64,000 nt of DNA from Arthrobacter stackebrandtii. GTDB taxonomy: Bacteria > Actinomycetota > Actinomycetes > Actinomycetales > Micrococcaceae. Below the pieces are notes generated by a model that saw only the letters and a list, made by a program, of their open reading frames with translations, ran no database searches and was not told where the DNA came from. Where the stretch lies: assembly GCF_017876675.1 (NCBI RefSeq), contig NZ_JAGIOI010000001.1, forward strand, positions 3,720,001 to 3,784,000, given 5' to 3'. Within the stretch, counting starts at the first letter, position 1. The number at the start of each line of letters is the position of its first letter. The position numbers and the translations under genes are program-made. Shown in pieces: positions 1-11,038 of this stretch.

Positions 1-226
1 CCGCGGTGACGAGTGCGGAGGAGGACGATGTGGTGCTGGCCGGCATCGTGGCATCCTGCTCGGCGGAATCATTGTTGGTGCAGCCGCCCAGGGCCAGGGA
101 AACCGCCAGGCCCAGGATGGCGCAGCGGTCCAGTACGCGGAGGCGGTCGGAGGTGCGGCGCTGTCGGCGGCTCGCATCGGCAGGGACGCTGCGGCGTCCA
201 GGCGGTGCGGGGGACAAGGCTGACAT
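1..226 (-). CDS. Lipoprotein, N-terminal part only (runs off the left edge)
   Basis: The reverse strand reads from an ATG at 226 to the window edge without a stop (75 codons). The N-terminus is Arg-rich (residues 11-30), followed by a hydrophobic stretch ending in a lipobox, LALGGC, with the modifiable Cys at residue 49. A Ser/Thr-rich linker then begins, as in secreted actinobacterial lipoproteins. An in-frame stop lies a few codons upstream of the ATG, which supports this start. The mature domain is outside the window, so the function cannot be read. It is divergent from phoH. Confidence 0.6.
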   Translation of the reverse strand, partial: MSALSPAPPGRRSVPADASRRQRRTSDRLRVLDRCAILGLAVSLALGGCTNNDSAEQDATMPASTTSSSSALVTA

Positions 227-507
227 CGGTTTGGGCGCTCGCTAATCTCGTGGTGGTGGGGTGTTGCGGCGGTTTCGCCGGCAACGGTTAAGGCGGTGGT
301 GTTCTTCAGCATCCCCACAAGACTTCGAACTGAGTCCAGCTTGGCACAAGAGACGCCCCGGGAGGGGCCAAAATGTGCCGTGGGCGAGGAACTGAAACCG
401 TATCGAAACACTTGCACCGCCTGACGGGCCAAAGATGCGCTGACGGCTTAACCGGGCCGGGGCCCGCCCCGCTGCCCGTGCACTAGAATTTAGAACACCA
501 AGTACAC

Positions 508-1650
508 ATGAGCACGACCGGCACGCAGCGGCCGGAAGCACCGAGGAGAGATTTCAGGCCGGAACCGGCCGGATTTATGGCAGAGACAACAGCGCACCGC
601 CAGGACGCATATCCCGAAGAGGGCCCCGGGCGGCACTTCCCACATTCCGTTGACGGCACGCGCACCGAGGTGGTGCACTTCTTGTCCACCGAACAGATGG
701 TCGCCGCCCTGGGCGCCGAGGATGAGGGGCTGCGGATCGTCGAAAGCCTCTACCCGGGAGTCGCCTTCATGGCGCGCGGCAATGTCCTGACCATCACCGG
801 ACCCGATGCCGTGGTGCCGCGCATCATGCACCTGATGGAGGAAGCGCGCGGCATGGTTGCCCGCAACAACACCATGAGTGCAGCCGTGTGGGAGCAGCTG
901 GCTGCCATGCTCAAGAGCCGCCCGGACACCTCCGTGGTGGACATCCTCAGCCACGACATCCTCTCGAGCCGCGGACGGACCATCCGCCCCAAGACAGCCA
1001 ACCAAAAAGACTATGTGGATGCCATCGACCGCAACACCGTGGTCTTTGGCATCGGCCCGGCAGGCACCGGCAAGACCTACCTCGCCATGGCCAAGGCCGT
1101 CCAGGCCCTGCAGCACAAGGAAGTCAGCCGCATCATCCTCACCCGCCCTGCCGTGGAGGCGGGGGAGCGGCTGGGATTCCTGCCCGGCACCCTGAACGAC
1201 AAGATCGACCCCTACCTGCGGCCACTGTATGACGCCCTTCATGACATGATGGACCCGGAAACCATCCCCCGGCTCATGGCCGCGGGCACCATTGAAGTGG
1301 CGCCGCTGGCCTATATGCGGGGCCGCACGCTCAATGATGCGTTCATCATCCTGGACGAGGCGCAAAACACGACGCCGGAACAAATGAAAATGTTCCTGAC
1401 CCGACTGGGCTTTGGCTCGAAGATTGTGGTCACCGGTGACGTCACCCAGATCGACCTGCCCACAGGCACCCGGTCCGGGCTGCGCGTGGTCAGGGAAATC
1501 CTCCAGGATGTGGATGACATCAACTTTTCCCTGCTGGACGCCGGCGACGTGGTGCGCCACCGCCTGGTCGGCGCCATCGTCAGCGCCTACAACGACTGGG
1601 ATGACGCCCATCCCAGCCCCACCACCCCGAAGGAAAGCACCTCGCGATGA
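508..1650 (+). CDS. phoH: PhoH-family P-loop ATPase
   Basis: A 380-residue cytoplasmic ATPase of the PhoH/YbeZ family. Walker A GPAGTGKT is at residues 183-190 and Walker [10 protein letters not shown] at 279-287, with the usual N-terminal region before them. Family members are linked to RNA metabolism and functionally to YbeY, which is encoded next with a 4-base ATGA overlap (1647-1650). It is the first gene of a phoH-ybeY-CNNM-era run in which every junction overlaps, so co-translation is likely. The ATG at 508 is used here. The first 23 residues are poorly conserved in character, and the in-frame ATG at 577 is an alternative start. Confidence 0.95.
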   Translation: MSTTGTQRPEAPRRDFRPEPAGFMAETTAHRQDAYPEEGPGRHFPHSVDGTRTEVVHFLSTEQMVAALGAEDEGLRIVESLYPGVAFMARGNVLTITGPDAVVPRIMHLMEEARGMVARNNTMSAAVWEQLAAMLKSRPDTSVVDILSHDILSSRGRTIRPKTANQKDYVDAIDRNTVVFGIGPAGTGKTYLAMAKAVQALQHKEVSRIILTRPAVEAGERLGFLPGTLNDKIDPYLRPLYDALHDMMDPETIPRLMAAGTIEVAPLAYMRGRTLNDAFIILDEAQNTTPEQMKMFLTRLGFGSKIVVTGDVTQIDLPTGTRSGLRVVREILQDVDDINFSLLDAGDVVRHRLVGAIVSAYNDWDDAHPSPTTPKESTSR

Positions 1651-2120
1651 GCATCGAAATCAACAACGAATCCGGTGTGGAGGTGCCCCAGGAGGAGCTG
1701 GTCAAGCTGATCCGGCACATCCTGGCAGCCATGTTCGTCCATCCCCAGACCGAGGTCTCGGTGATCCTGGCCGACGTCCCCACCATGGAAAAGCTGCACA
1801 TCGAATGGATGGACGAGCCCGGCCCCACGGACGTGCTCTCCTTCCCCATGGATGAGCTGCGCCCCGGCACGGCAACCCACCCCACCCCGGCGGGGCTGCT
1901 GGGCGACATCGTGCTCTGCCCCGTCGTCGCGCAGGAGCAGGGTGCAGCCGCCGGACACAGCATGGAGGAGGAGCTGCTGCTGCTCACCACGCACGGCATG
2001 CTCCACCTCATGGGATACGACCATGCCGAGCCGGAAGAAAAGGAAGAGATGTTTGGCATCCAGCGCGAACTCCTTGCCAGCTTCCTCGGCCGGGAAGCCC
2101 CCCGGGAGACCATGCAGTGA
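1647..2120 (+). CDS. ybeY: Endoribonuclease / rRNA maturation factor YbeY
   Basis: YbeY is a zinc-dependent single-strand endoribonuclease involved in 16S rRNA 3'-end maturation and ribosome quality control. The 157-residue product carries the family metal motif [11 protein letters not shown], placing the three zinc His at residues 116, 120 and 126. The preceding [12 protein letters not shown] segment is also typical. The gene overlaps phoH by 4 bases and abuts the CNNM gene at its stop codon, consistent with one transcript. Length and motif spacing are normal for the family. Confidence 0.96.
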   Translation: MSIEINNESGVEVPQEELVKLIRHILAAMFVHPQTEVSVILADVPTMEKLHIEWMDEPGPTDVLSFPMDELRPGTATHPTPAGLLGDIVLCPVVAQEQGAAAGHSMEEELLLLTTHGMLHLMGYDHAEPEEKEEMFGIQRELLASFLGREAPRETMQ

Positions 2121-3433
2121 TGCTTGTTGCATTGCCCGTCATGGGAGTGCTGTTCACTGCCATGGCAGCCTTCTTGGCCGCCCTCGAATCGGCACTGAGC
2201 TTCTTCCCCCGCCACGACTCCGAGGCTGTCGCCGCCCGCGGCCGGCGCCCCTCCCTGGAGAAAGTCTTGGCGGAGCCGGCCGTCCACCTGAATGCCCTGC
2301 GCTTTTGGCGCGTCTGGTCCGAGATGGCAGCCGCCGTCGCCGTCGCCATGTTCCTGGTCCGGCTGCTCGACAATGAATGGATTGCCGGCCTCATCGCCAC
2401 AGTCGTCATGGCCGTGCTGGGCTTCATGCTGGTGGGTGTCTCGCCCCGGCAGCTCGGCCGGATGCACGCTGCCGGGCTGAGCGCCCGCTTCGCCTGGCTC
2501 ATCCACCTGCTGCGCCGCATCCTGGGCCCTGTCCCGGAATGGCTCATCCGGCTTGGCTCAGTCCTCGCCAAAGGGGCCCCGGGCGGCGACGACGCCTTTG
2601 TCAGCGAAGAGGAGTTCCGAGAGTTCGTGGACCGCGCCAGCGAAGCGGACATGATTGAGGACGACGAGGCGGAACTGATACACAGCGTCTTCGACCTCGG
2701 CGAAACCATGGTCCGCGCGGTCATGGTGCCGCGCACCGACATTGTCAGCGCCGACCAGGGGGCAACCCTGGAAGAGGCGCTGGAGATCTTTTTGCGCTCC
2801 GGCTTCTCCCGCATCCCCGTGATCCGGGACAGCAGCGACCACATTCTGGGCGTGCTGTACCTCAAGGACGTCGTGGCCACACTGCACCGGCTGTCGGACC
2901 GCGACGAGCGGCCCACAGTCGAGCAGCTGGCCCGCAGCGTCCGCTACGTGCCCGAGTCCAAGACCGTCGCAGACCTGCTGAAGGAACTGCAACGCGAGTC
3001 CACGCACTTTGCGATCGTTGTGGACGAATACGGAGGAACGGCAGGGCTGGTCACGCTGGAGGACCTCATCGAGGAAATCGTCGGTGAAATTGCCGACGAG
3101 TACGACCAGGTGTCCCCGGACGCCCAGCTGCTCGCCGACGGAAGCTACCGCGTCAAGGCCCGCATGGCCATCGACGAACTGGGCGAACTGTTCGGCAAGG
3201 ACATAGAAGACGACGAGGTGGACACGGCCGGCGGCCTGTTGGCCAAGCACCTGGGCAAGATACCCGCCGTCGGCAACAGCGTGGAGGTCAGCGGCATCCT
3301 GCTCGTGGCCGAAAGGATCGAGGGCTCACCCAACCGGGTCAGCCACCTCATTGCCAGCGCCGTGGAACCGGCCGAGAATGACACTACGGCCATCACGGCC
3401 CCCACCGAACAGCAACACAGGAGCGATTCATGA
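2120..3433 (+). CDS. CNNM/CorC-type membrane protein with CBS pair
   Basis: Hemolysin-C/CorC-like family. The N-terminal half has hydrophobic segments of a DUF21 (CNNM) membrane domain (residues about 1-140). It is followed by an acidic helix rich in Glu/Asp, a CBS domain pair (about 195-320, including the VVDEYGGTAGLVTLEDL signature) and a C-terminal CorC_HlyC domain (about 340-420). These proteins are implicated in Mg2+/Co2+ handling. The start is taken as the ATG at 2120 inside the ybeY stop (TGATG); a GTG at 2117 is also in frame. The gene overlaps era by 4 bases. The direction and identity of the transported ion cannot be read from the sequence. Confidence 0.9.
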   Translation: MLVALPVMGVLFTAMAAFLAALESALSFFPRHDSEAVAARGRRPSLEKVLAEPAVHLNALRFWRVWSEMAAAVAVAMFLVRLLDNEWIAGLIATVVMAVLGFMLVGVSPRQLGRMHAAGLSARFAWLIHLLRRILGPVPEWLIRLGSVLAKGAPGGDDAFVSEEEFREFVDRASEADMIEDDEAELIHSVFDLGETMVRAVMVPRTDIVSADQGATLEEALEIFLRSGFSRIPVIRDSSDHILGVLYLKDVVATLHRLSDRDERPTVEQLARSVRYVPESKTVADLLKELQRESTHFAIVVDEYGGTAGLVTLEDLIEEIVGEIADEYDQVSPDAQLLADGSYRVKARMAIDELGELFGKDIEDDEVDTAGGLLAKHLGKIPAVGNSVEVSGILLVAERIEGSPNRVSHLIASAVEPAENDTTAITAPTEQQHRSDS

Positions 3434-4395
3434 GCAAGAACAAGGGCAAGTCCGGCCTGGTTGAAACCAAGGGCGAGGGCTTCCGTGCCGGTTTTGCGGT
3501 TCTTGCCGGGCGCCCCAACGCCGGCAAGTCCACACTGACCAACGCACTGGTGGGGCAGAAGGTGGCCATCACCTCCGCCAAGCCGCAGACCACCCGGCAC
3601 ACCATCCGGGGGATTGTCCACCGCGACACCTTCCAGCTGGTCCTCGTGGACACTCCCGGGCTGCACCGGCCCCGGACCCTGCTGGGCAAGCGGCTCAACG
3701 ATCTCGTGGCCGACACCCTGTCCGAGGTGGACGTGATCGGCTTCTGCCTGCCGGCCAACGAGAAGATCGGCCCCGGCGACCGCTACATTGCCGCCCAGCT
3801 GGGCAACGTCGGCAACAAGCCGGTCGTAGCCATCGTGACCAAGACCGACACCGTGGACCGCCAGGCCGTGACCGACCAGCTCATCGCCGTCGAGGCGCTG
3901 GGGCGCGAGGTCATCGGCGAAAAGGGGTTTGCCGCCGTCGTGCCGGTCTCCGCCGTGGAGGACTTCCAGGTGGAGACCCTGGCCAAGGTGTTTGCAGGGT
4001 ACCTGCCGCTCTCGCCGGCGCTGTACCCCGACGGCGAACTGACGGATGAGCCGGAAGCCGTCATGGTTGCCGAACTGATCCGCGAGGCCGCACTGGAGGG
4101 CGTCCGCGACGAACTGCCGCACTCGCTCGCCGTGGTGGTGGAGGAGATTGTGCCGCGCGAGGGGCGCAGCGACGACAACCCGCTCCTTGACGTGCGCGTG
4201 AACCTTTACGTGGAGCGGCCTTCCCAGAAGGCCATCATCATTGGCAAGGGCGGGGCCAGGCTCCGCGAGGTGGGCACCAACGCCCGCAAGGGCATCGAGG
4301 CGCTGCTTGGCACCAAGATATACCTGGACCTGCACGTGAAGGTGGCCAAGGACTGGCAGCGCGATCCCAAGCAGCTGGTGAAGCTGGGATTCTAG
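3430..4395 (+). CDS. era: GTPase Era
   Basis: Era is a ribosome-assembly GTPase that binds the 3' end of 16S rRNA. The 321-residue product has G1 GRPNAGKST at residues 27-35, a G3 DTPG, and G4 TKTD at 137-140. It has a C-terminal KH RNA-binding domain containing GKGGARLREVG and ends with the typical WQRDPKQLVKLGF. It overlaps the CNNM gene by ATGA. Placement with phoH and ybeY puts three 30S-maturation factors in one operon, the usual bacterial arrangement. Confidence 0.97.
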   Translation: MSKNKGKSGLVETKGEGFRAGFAVLAGRPNAGKSTLTNALVGQKVAITSAKPQTTRHTIRGIVHRDTFQLVLVDTPGLHRPRTLLGKRLNDLVADTLSEVDVIGFCLPANEKIGPGDRYIAAQLGNVGNKPVVAIVTKTDTVDRQAVTDQLIAVEALGREVIGEKGFAAVVPVSAVEDFQVETLAKVFAGYLPLSPALYPDGELTDEPEAVMVAELIREAALEGVRDELPHSLAVVVEEIVPREGRSDDNPLLDVRVNLYVERPSQKAIIIGKGGARLREVGTNARKGIEALLGTKIYLDLHVKVAKDWQRDPKQLVKLGF

Positions 4396-4440
4396 GGCGG
4401 CTCCCCTGCGGCCAGCGCGCCGTGGGGGAACTTCCCAGTT

Positions 4441-4469
4441 TTGCTCGCTACACTCTTGAAAGTCATTAT
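4441..4469 (+). promoter_or_regulatory. Possible promoter of the LCP gene
   Basis: TTGCTC (4441-4446) and CATTAT (4464-4469) are separated by 17 bases and lie 21 bases before the ATG at 4490. The match is partial and no experimental support is visible; it is the best candidate in the 94-base gap after era. Confidence 0.35.
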
Positions 4470-4489
4470 CCGCTGCGAAAGGTACGTTT

Positions 4490-6088
4490 ATGGGGAGTCG
4501 TCGTGTCGACCACGGCATGGAGAACATCTCCGGCGTCCCCGGCAGCGGACCCCTTGGCACTTCTGAACCGGCAGGCCGGCACTTCAAGACCGCCAAGAAG
4601 GCGCCGCTGTGGCTGCGGATTGCGGCGTTGACCCTCACCACTGCGCTGGTACTGGGGGTGGGCACCGCCGGGCTGCTGTTTTTCAAGCTGCAGTCCAACG
4701 TCAGCACCGCCAAGCTGAACGTCGGTGTGGGCAAGACCGGCGCCAGCCAGGGCCCCGCCGAGCAGACGGGCTCGCTGCAGATTCTCATCATCGGCACCGA
4801 CACCCGAGACGGGGCGAACAGCGAATACGGCACCGCCGAGGATTCCACGGGCGAGGGCAACGCGGACGTGATGCTCCTGATGGACATCTCATCAGACAAC
4901 AGCCACGTGTCCGTTACCAGCTTCCCGCGCGACCTGATGGTGCCCATCCCTGACTGCGAAACACCCAGCGGCATTGTCTACGGAGCGCCGGCGGGCCAGC
5001 TCAACGCAACGCTGCAGGCCGGCCCCGGCTGCACGGTGGCGGCCATCAACGACATCACCGGGCTCACCATCGACCACTTCATGCTGGCCGACTTCACGGC
5101 CGTGAAGGAACTGTCCACGGCCTTGGGCGGGGTGGAGGTCTGCATTGACCACGACCTCAACGACAACCCCGGCTCCGGGCTGATCCTGCCCGCCGGCACC
5201 AGCTGGATCTCGGGTGAACAGGCCCTGCAGTTCCTGCGCACCAGGCATTCCTTCGGCGACGCCAGCGACCTCGCCCGCATCCAGGCACAGCAGTATTTCC
5301 TCGGGTCCATGATTCGCAAGATCAAGAGCGAAGGCACCCTGACGAATCTCCCGAAGCTGTACACGCTGGCGGATGTTGTCACCAAGAACCTCACGATCGA
5401 CGAGGGCCTGGCCAACATTCCTTCCATGGTGGGCATCGCCACGAGGCTGGCAAAGATTGACCTGGGCCAGGTGGCATTCGTCACTGTGCCCAACACCCAG
5501 TACGTTGGCAACGACAGCAAGGTGCAGCTGCTGGAACCGGATGCGGGGCAGTTCTTTGCCGCCCTGCGCAACGGCACCTCGCTGACGCCCGAGCCGGCGC
5601 CCGCGCCGACCGGGACGCCCACGCCCGGCGACACACCGTCGCCGGAAGAAAGCACCGGCGAAGCTGCCGGTCCGGAAACCACGGACCCCGAAGCTGCGCC
5701 GTCGGCGTACGACAAGGGGATCCAGCCGATTTCCGTGGCGAACGCATCCACGCTGGCGGGCCGGACCACCGAGCTCATCCAGGCGCTGGCCGCCGACGGC
5801 TTCGCCAGCACCTGGCCCGCCGGAGACCTGGCAGCCCAGACGGAGACGAAGGTGCTGTACGGCACCAACATGGCTGACGTGGCGCACGACGTCGCGGCCC
5901 TCTTCAAGCTGCCGGACACGGCGCTCGTCGAGGACCCTGCCATCACCGGGGTGCAGCTGGTTGTCGGCACCGACTGGGTGTCCGGCACGGACTACGGCAC
6001 CGTGGTGGTTCCGGACAACATCGTGCAGAGCACCGCCGACCAAACCGGCCAGTGCCTGACTGTCAACCCCGACATGTACCTGCGGTAG
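4490..6088 (+). CDS. LytR-CpsA-Psr (LCP) family protein with LytR_C domain
   Basis: A 532-residue type II membrane protein. It has a short cytoplasmic N-terminus, one transmembrane segment at about residues 43-63, then an extracytoplasmic LCP domain (about 95-290, with IIGTDTRDG and the Arg/Asp-rich FLRTRHSFGDASDLARIQAQ core). A Pro/Thr/Glu-rich linker (about 365-410) and a C-terminal LytR_C domain follow. LCP enzymes transfer undecaprenyl-linked glycopolymers (in actinobacteria arabinogalactan or teichoic-acid-like polymers) onto peptidoglycan. It is monocistronic, with its own probable promoter and a strong terminator at 6098. The polymer substrate is not predictable from sequence. Confidence 0.9.
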   Translation: MGSRRVDHGMENISGVPGSGPLGTSEPAGRHFKTAKKAPLWLRIAALTLTTALVLGVGTAGLLFFKLQSNVSTAKLNVGVGKTGASQGPAEQTGSLQILIIGTDTRDGANSEYGTAEDSTGEGNADVMLLMDISSDNSHVSVTSFPRDLMVPIPDCETPSGIVYGAPAGQLNATLQAGPGCTVAAINDITGLTIDHFMLADFTAVKELSTALGGVEVCIDHDLNDNPGSGLILPAGTSWISGEQALQFLRTRHSFGDASDLARIQAQQYFLGSMIRKIKSEGTLTNLPKLYTLADVVTKNLTIDEGLANIPSMVGIATRLAKIDLGQVAFVTVPNTQYVGNDSKVQLLEPDAGQFFAALRNGTSLTPEPAPAPTGTPTPGDTPSPEESTGEAAGPETTDPEAAPSAYDKGIQPISVANASTLAGRTTELIQALAADGFASTWPAGDLAAQTETKVLYGTNMADVAHDVAALFKLPDTALVEDPAITGVQLVVGTDWVSGTDYGTVVVPDNIVQSTADQTGQCLTVNPDMYLR

Positions 6089-6097
6089 GCGGCACGC

Positions 6098-6132
6098 AAA
6101 AGGCGGCCCGGACAATGTCCGGGCCGCCTTTT
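6098..6132. terminator. Bidirectional terminator between LCP gene and M13 peptidase
   Basis: A nearly uninterrupted inverted repeat with arms AAAAGGCGGCCCGGACA and TGTCCGGGCCGCCTTTT. It is flanked by A and T runs so that it can work on both strands, and sits 10 bases after the LCP stop and 19 bases from the convergent peptidase stop. Confidence 0.85.
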
Positions 6133-6150
6133 GCGGCTTTACCTGCAGCT

Positions 6151-8115
6151 CTACCAGATGCTCACGCGCTCTGCGGGCTCGCGCCACATCGCGTCGCTGG
6201 GCTGCGTGCCGAAGGCCTCATGGAAGGCGTCGAGGTTGCTGACCACGGCGTTGCAACGCAACTCGGCGGGGGAGTGCGGGTCCACCGTGAGGCGCCGCAG
6301 GGCCTCCTCGGGCCGGATTTTGGTGCGCCAGCACTCTGCCCATGAGTAGAAGAACCGCTGTGCGCCGGTGAGGCCGTCAATGACGGGCGGTTCTGCGCCG
6401 TCGAGGCTCAGCAGGTAGGCCTTGTAGCCGATCGCCAGGCCGCCGAGGTCTCCAATGTTCTCGCCGAGGGTCAGTTCGCCGTTGACAAACTCACCCGGGG
6501 CCGCCGTGGGGGAGAGGGCGTTGTACTGGTCCACCAGCTTCGCCGTCAGGGATTCAAAGGCGGCTCGGTCGTCGTCGCTCCACCAATTGCGCAGGGCGCC
6601 GGTTCCGTCGAATTGGGATCCCTGGTCGTCAAAGCCGTGGCCGATCTCGTGCCCGATCACGGCGCCGATGCCGCCGTAATTGGCGGCGTCGTCGGCCTCG
6701 GCGTCGAAGAAGGGCGGCTGCAGGATCGCCGCCGGGAAGACCACCTCGTTCATGGTGGGGTTGTAGTACGCGTTGACCGTCTGCGGGGTCATGAGCCATT
6801 CGTCGCGGTCGATCGGGGCGCCGATCTTGGCAAGCTGGCGCGCAAGTTCAAACTCGTTGCTGCGTTCAATGTTGCCGAGCAGGTCGCCGGCCAGGATCTC
6901 AAGGGAGGAGTAGTCCCGCCATTTGGCCGGGTAGCCGATTTTTGGGATGAAGGCGGCCAGCTTCTCCAGGGCCTTCTCCTTGGTGTCGGCTCCCATCCAG
7001 TCCAGCTCGGTGATGCTGTTGCGGTAGGCCTCAATCAGCTTGGCCACGAGGGCCTCCATGCGGGCTTTGTGGGTTTCCGGGAAGTGTTCGGCAACATAGA
7101 GCTGCCCCACGGCCTCGCCGAGCACGCCCTCAACCAGCGCAACGCCGCGCTTCCAGCGTTCCCGGATGGCGGGGGTGCCGCTGAGCGTGGTCCCGTAGAA
7201 GGCAAAGTTGGTGTCGACAAAGTCCTTGGAGAGGTAGGCGGCGAGGCTGGAGATGGTGCGCATGGCCAGCCACGCCTGCCAGTCCGCGCAGCGTTCCTGC
7301 ACCAACAGCGCCCGCTGGCCGCTGAAGAACTCCGGCGTTGCCACCACAAGTTCCGCGCCCTGCGCCTCCGTGACGCCCAGGGCGTCGAGCCAGGTGCCCA
7401 CCTCGGGCAGGAGTGCCTGGGCCTCGGCCCGGCCCATGAGGTTGTACGTCTTCTGCGGGTCCCTCAGGGACACCTTGTCCAGGTGGGTTGCGGCAATTTC
7501 GGTTTCCAGGGCCATGATGCGCGGCGCCTTGGCGGCTGCGTCGGGAACCCCTGCCAGCTCAAGCATTGCCTGCACATGCGCCACGTAGGCGGTGCGCACC
7601 GCGTCGAACTTATCCTCGCGGTAGTACGACTCGTCGGGGAGCCCCAGCCCGGACTGGAAAAGGTGCAGCAGCGCGCGGTCCGGATTGCCGGCGTCGTTGT
7701 TGACATACGCGCCAAACAGGGTGCTGCCGCCCGTTCGGTCAAGATCGCCCATCAGGCGCACCAGGGCGTCGATGCTGTCCGCGGCGTCGATGGCGGCCAG
7801 CTTGTCGGCCAGCGGGCCTGCTCCGGCCGCCTCGATGGAATCCTCGTCCATGAAGTCCGCGTAGAGTGCGCCGATCTTTGCGGAGAGCACGGGGTTGGCG
7901 GCCCCGGGGTTCTGCGCCTCCGTTGCGGCGTGTTCGATGATGGCCCGGACGGCGGCCTCTGAATCGTCCCGCAGGGTGATGAAGGAACCCGTCACGGCGC
8001 GGTCCTCCGGAATCACCTCCGCCTCCAGCCAGGCTCCGTTGACATGGTCAAACAGGTTGTCCTGCGGCCGGGTGCTCGGGTCGATGTAGCTGAGATTGAT
8101 ACCGGAATGGCTCAA
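6151..8115 (-). CDS. pepO: M13 family (neprilysin-like) zinc metallopeptidase
   Basis: Zinc endopeptidase of the PepO/neprilysin type. The motif HEIGH is at residues 489-493, the third ligand is in GENIGD about 60 residues later, and the substrate-binding NAYYNP motif comes before. The N-terminal start is typical of the actinobacterial branch (SYIDPSTRPQDNLFDHVNG). There is no signal peptide, so a cytoplasmic enzyme is expected. The TTG at 8115 is chosen because AAGGGG lies 11 bases upstream; GTG codons at 8157 and 8172 are in frame, but the extra residues look unlike the family. It is convergent with the LCP gene and divergent from leuA. Confidence 0.9.
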   Translation of the reverse strand: MSHSGINLSYIDPSTRPQDNLFDHVNGAWLEAEVIPEDRAVTGSFITLRDDSEAAVRAIIEHAATEAQNPGAANPVLSAKIGALYADFMDEDSIEAAGAGPLADKLAAIDAADSIDALVRLMGDLDRTGGSTLFGAYVNNDAGNPDRALLHLFQSGLGLPDESYYREDKFDAVRTAYVAHVQAMLELAGVPDAAAKAPRIMALETEIAATHLDKVSLRDPQKTYNLMGRAEAQALLPEVGTWLDALGVTEAQGAELVVATPEFFSGQRALLVQERCADWQAWLAMRTISSLAAYLSKDFVDTNFAFYGTTLSGTPAIRERWKRGVALVEGVLGEAVGQLYVAEHFPETHKARMEALVAKLIEAYRNSITELDWMGADTKEKALEKLAAFIPKIGYPAKWRDYSSLEILAGDLLGNIERSNEFELARQLAKIGAPIDRDEWLMTPQTVNAYYNPTMNEVVFPAAILQPPFFDAEADDAANYGGIGAVIGHEIGHGFDDQGSQFDGTGALRNWWSDDDRAAFESLTAKLVDQYNALSPTAAPGEFVNGELTLGENIGDLGGLAIGYKAYLLSLDGAEPPVIDGLTGAQRFFYSWAECWRTKIRPEEALRRLTVDPHSPAELRCNAVVSNLDAFHEAFGTQPSDAMWREPAERVSIW

Positions 8116-8235
8116 GTGAATCAGGTCCCCTTCTTGGGTCGGCGGTCGATGGCTCACCCTGCACAAACACACGCCAGGTGAGTTGGTTCACCATCATCCT
8201 ACGTGCCGTGCTAGGGTAAAAATGTGCGCACTGGA

Positions 8236-8268
8236 ATGCTTCTTCTTAGCTGCCGCGGCGAGGCCTAG
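8236..8268 (+). CDS. Putative leucine leader peptide of leuA
   Basis: A 10-codon open frame, ATG-CTT-CTT-CTT-AGC and so on, ending in TAG. It starts with three consecutive Leu codons and lies 102 bases upstream of leuA. Such Leu-run peptides are the sensing part of transcription attenuation of leucine genes in actinobacteria. No strong ribosome binding site is visible. An overlapping frame starting at 8222 also exists, so the exact start is uncertain. Confidence 0.55.
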   Translation: MLLLSCRGEA

Positions 8269-8314
8269 CCCCTGTTGAACTGTTCGACACGGACCATGGC
8301 CGCCCTCGCTGCGG
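8253..8314 (+). promoter_or_regulatory. Probable attenuator stem in the leuA leader
   Basis: CCGCGGCGAGG (8253-8263), which is the 3' half of the leader-peptide frame, can pair with CCTCGCTGCGG (8304-8314) over 11 positions including one G-U pair. A ribosome stalled on the Leu codons at 8239-8247 would cover or free this arm, as expected for attenuation. Which alternative fold acts as the terminator is not clear by eye. Confidence 0.45.
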
Positions 8315-8358
8315 TGTTTGTGTTGCCCGGCCGGCCTCCCATCGTTGAACAAAAGTAA

Positions 8359-10113
<1,755 letters not shown>

Positions 10114-10165
10114 CCGGCACGGTCCGGGGCCGCCTGCCCGCGACGTGCCCTGCCTGTTCCATCAC

Positions 10166-10211
10166 GAACACCCCGGCAGCGTTCCATCACTGGTCCGCCG
10201 CCGGGGTGTTC
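10166..10211 (+). terminator. Terminator-like hairpin after leuA
   Basis: GAACACCCCGGC (10166-10177) pairs perfectly with GCCGGGGTGTTC (10200-10211) across a 22-base loop, 53 bases after the leuA stop. There is no strong T run, as is common for actinobacterial terminators. Confidence 0.55.
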
Positions 10212-10267
10212 GGCGTCACGGGCCAATTCCTGCGGTGTGCCAGCGCCGCACGCGCGGTCAAAGATGG

Positions 10268-10273
10268 GACAAT
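10268..10273 (+). promoter_or_regulatory. -10 box of a probably leaderless recO transcript
   Basis: GACAAT ends 6 bases before the GTG at 10280, so transcription would start at or near the start codon. No usable Shine-Dalgarno spacing exists (GGAGG is directly adjacent to the GTG). Confidence 0.4.
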
Positions 10274-10279
10274 GGAGGG

Positions 10280-11032
10280 GTGTCCAACCAATCCTTTGCC
10301 GCCCGCACCTTCCGTGACGATGCGGTGGTGCTGCGCACCCACAAGCTGGGTGAGGCTGACAGGATCATCATCCTGCTCTCCCGGCACCACGGGCAGCTGC
10401 GTGCCGTGGCCCGCGGCGTGCGCCGGACCAGCAGCAAGTTTGGCGCCCGCCTGGAACCGTTCATGGTCGCGGACCTGCAACTGCTGAAGGGCCGTTCGCT
10501 GGACATCGTCACGCAGGCGGTGGCCCGGGCCAGCTACGGCGGCGCCATTGCCGCCAACTACGACAAATACGTGGTGGCGGCTGCCATGACGGAAACGGCG
10601 GAGCGGCTGACGGATGTCGACGGGGAGACGTCCAACGCCCACTACCAGTTGCTGGTGGGTGCCCTGGCTGCGCTGAGCCGCGGTGCGCACGCCCCGGAAC
10701 TGATACTCGATTCCTACCTGCTGCGCGCCGTCTCGATCGCGGGCTGGGCCCCCAGCTTCACCGAGTGCGCCCGCTGCGGCGAGCCCGGTCCCCACGGGGC
10801 ATTCAACGCGGCCCTGGGCGGGGCGGTCTGCCACGACTGCCGGCCGCCGGGCTCACCCGCGCCGGCACCGGAAACCATGGCGCTGCTGGGCGCCCTGCTG
10901 AGCGGAAACTGGCCCGGTGCCGACGCCTCGGCGCCCCTCCACCGCCGGGAGGCCGCAGGATTGGTGGCAGGATATGTGCAATGGCATTTGGAGCGCACGG
11001 TGCGCTCCCTGAAACTCGTGGAGCGTGTGTAA
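10280..11032 (+). CDS. recO: DNA repair protein RecO
   Basis: RecO works with RecF and RecR to load RecA onto gapped DNA. The 250-residue product has the N-terminal OB fold ([20 protein letters not shown]), a helical body, and a zinc-finger-like Cys cluster (CARCGEPG...CHDC) at about residues 157-185. The open frame extends upstream to 10145, but those residues are arginine-rich and unlike the family. The GTG at 10280 fits the conserved N-terminus. It is followed after 6 bases by uppS, a common actinobacterial pairing. Confidence 0.93.
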   Translation: MSNQSFAARTFRDDAVVLRTHKLGEADRIIILLSRHHGQLRAVARGVRRTSSKFGARLEPFMVADLQLLKGRSLDIVTQAVARASYGGAIAANYDKYVVAAAMTETAERLTDVDGETSNAHYQLLVGALAALSRGAHAPELILDSYLLRAVSIAGWAPSFTECARCGEPGPHGAFNAALGGAVCHDCRPPGSPAPAPETMALLGALLSGNWPGADASAPLHRREAAGLVAGYVQWHLERTVRSLKLVERV

Positions 11033-11038
11033 ACAACA

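Noticed and set aside
490-1611. 373-codon reverse-strand frame opposite phoH
   Set aside because: It is a mirror of the real phoH frame, His/Gly-rich without any motif, as are other long antisense frames in this GC-rich DNA.
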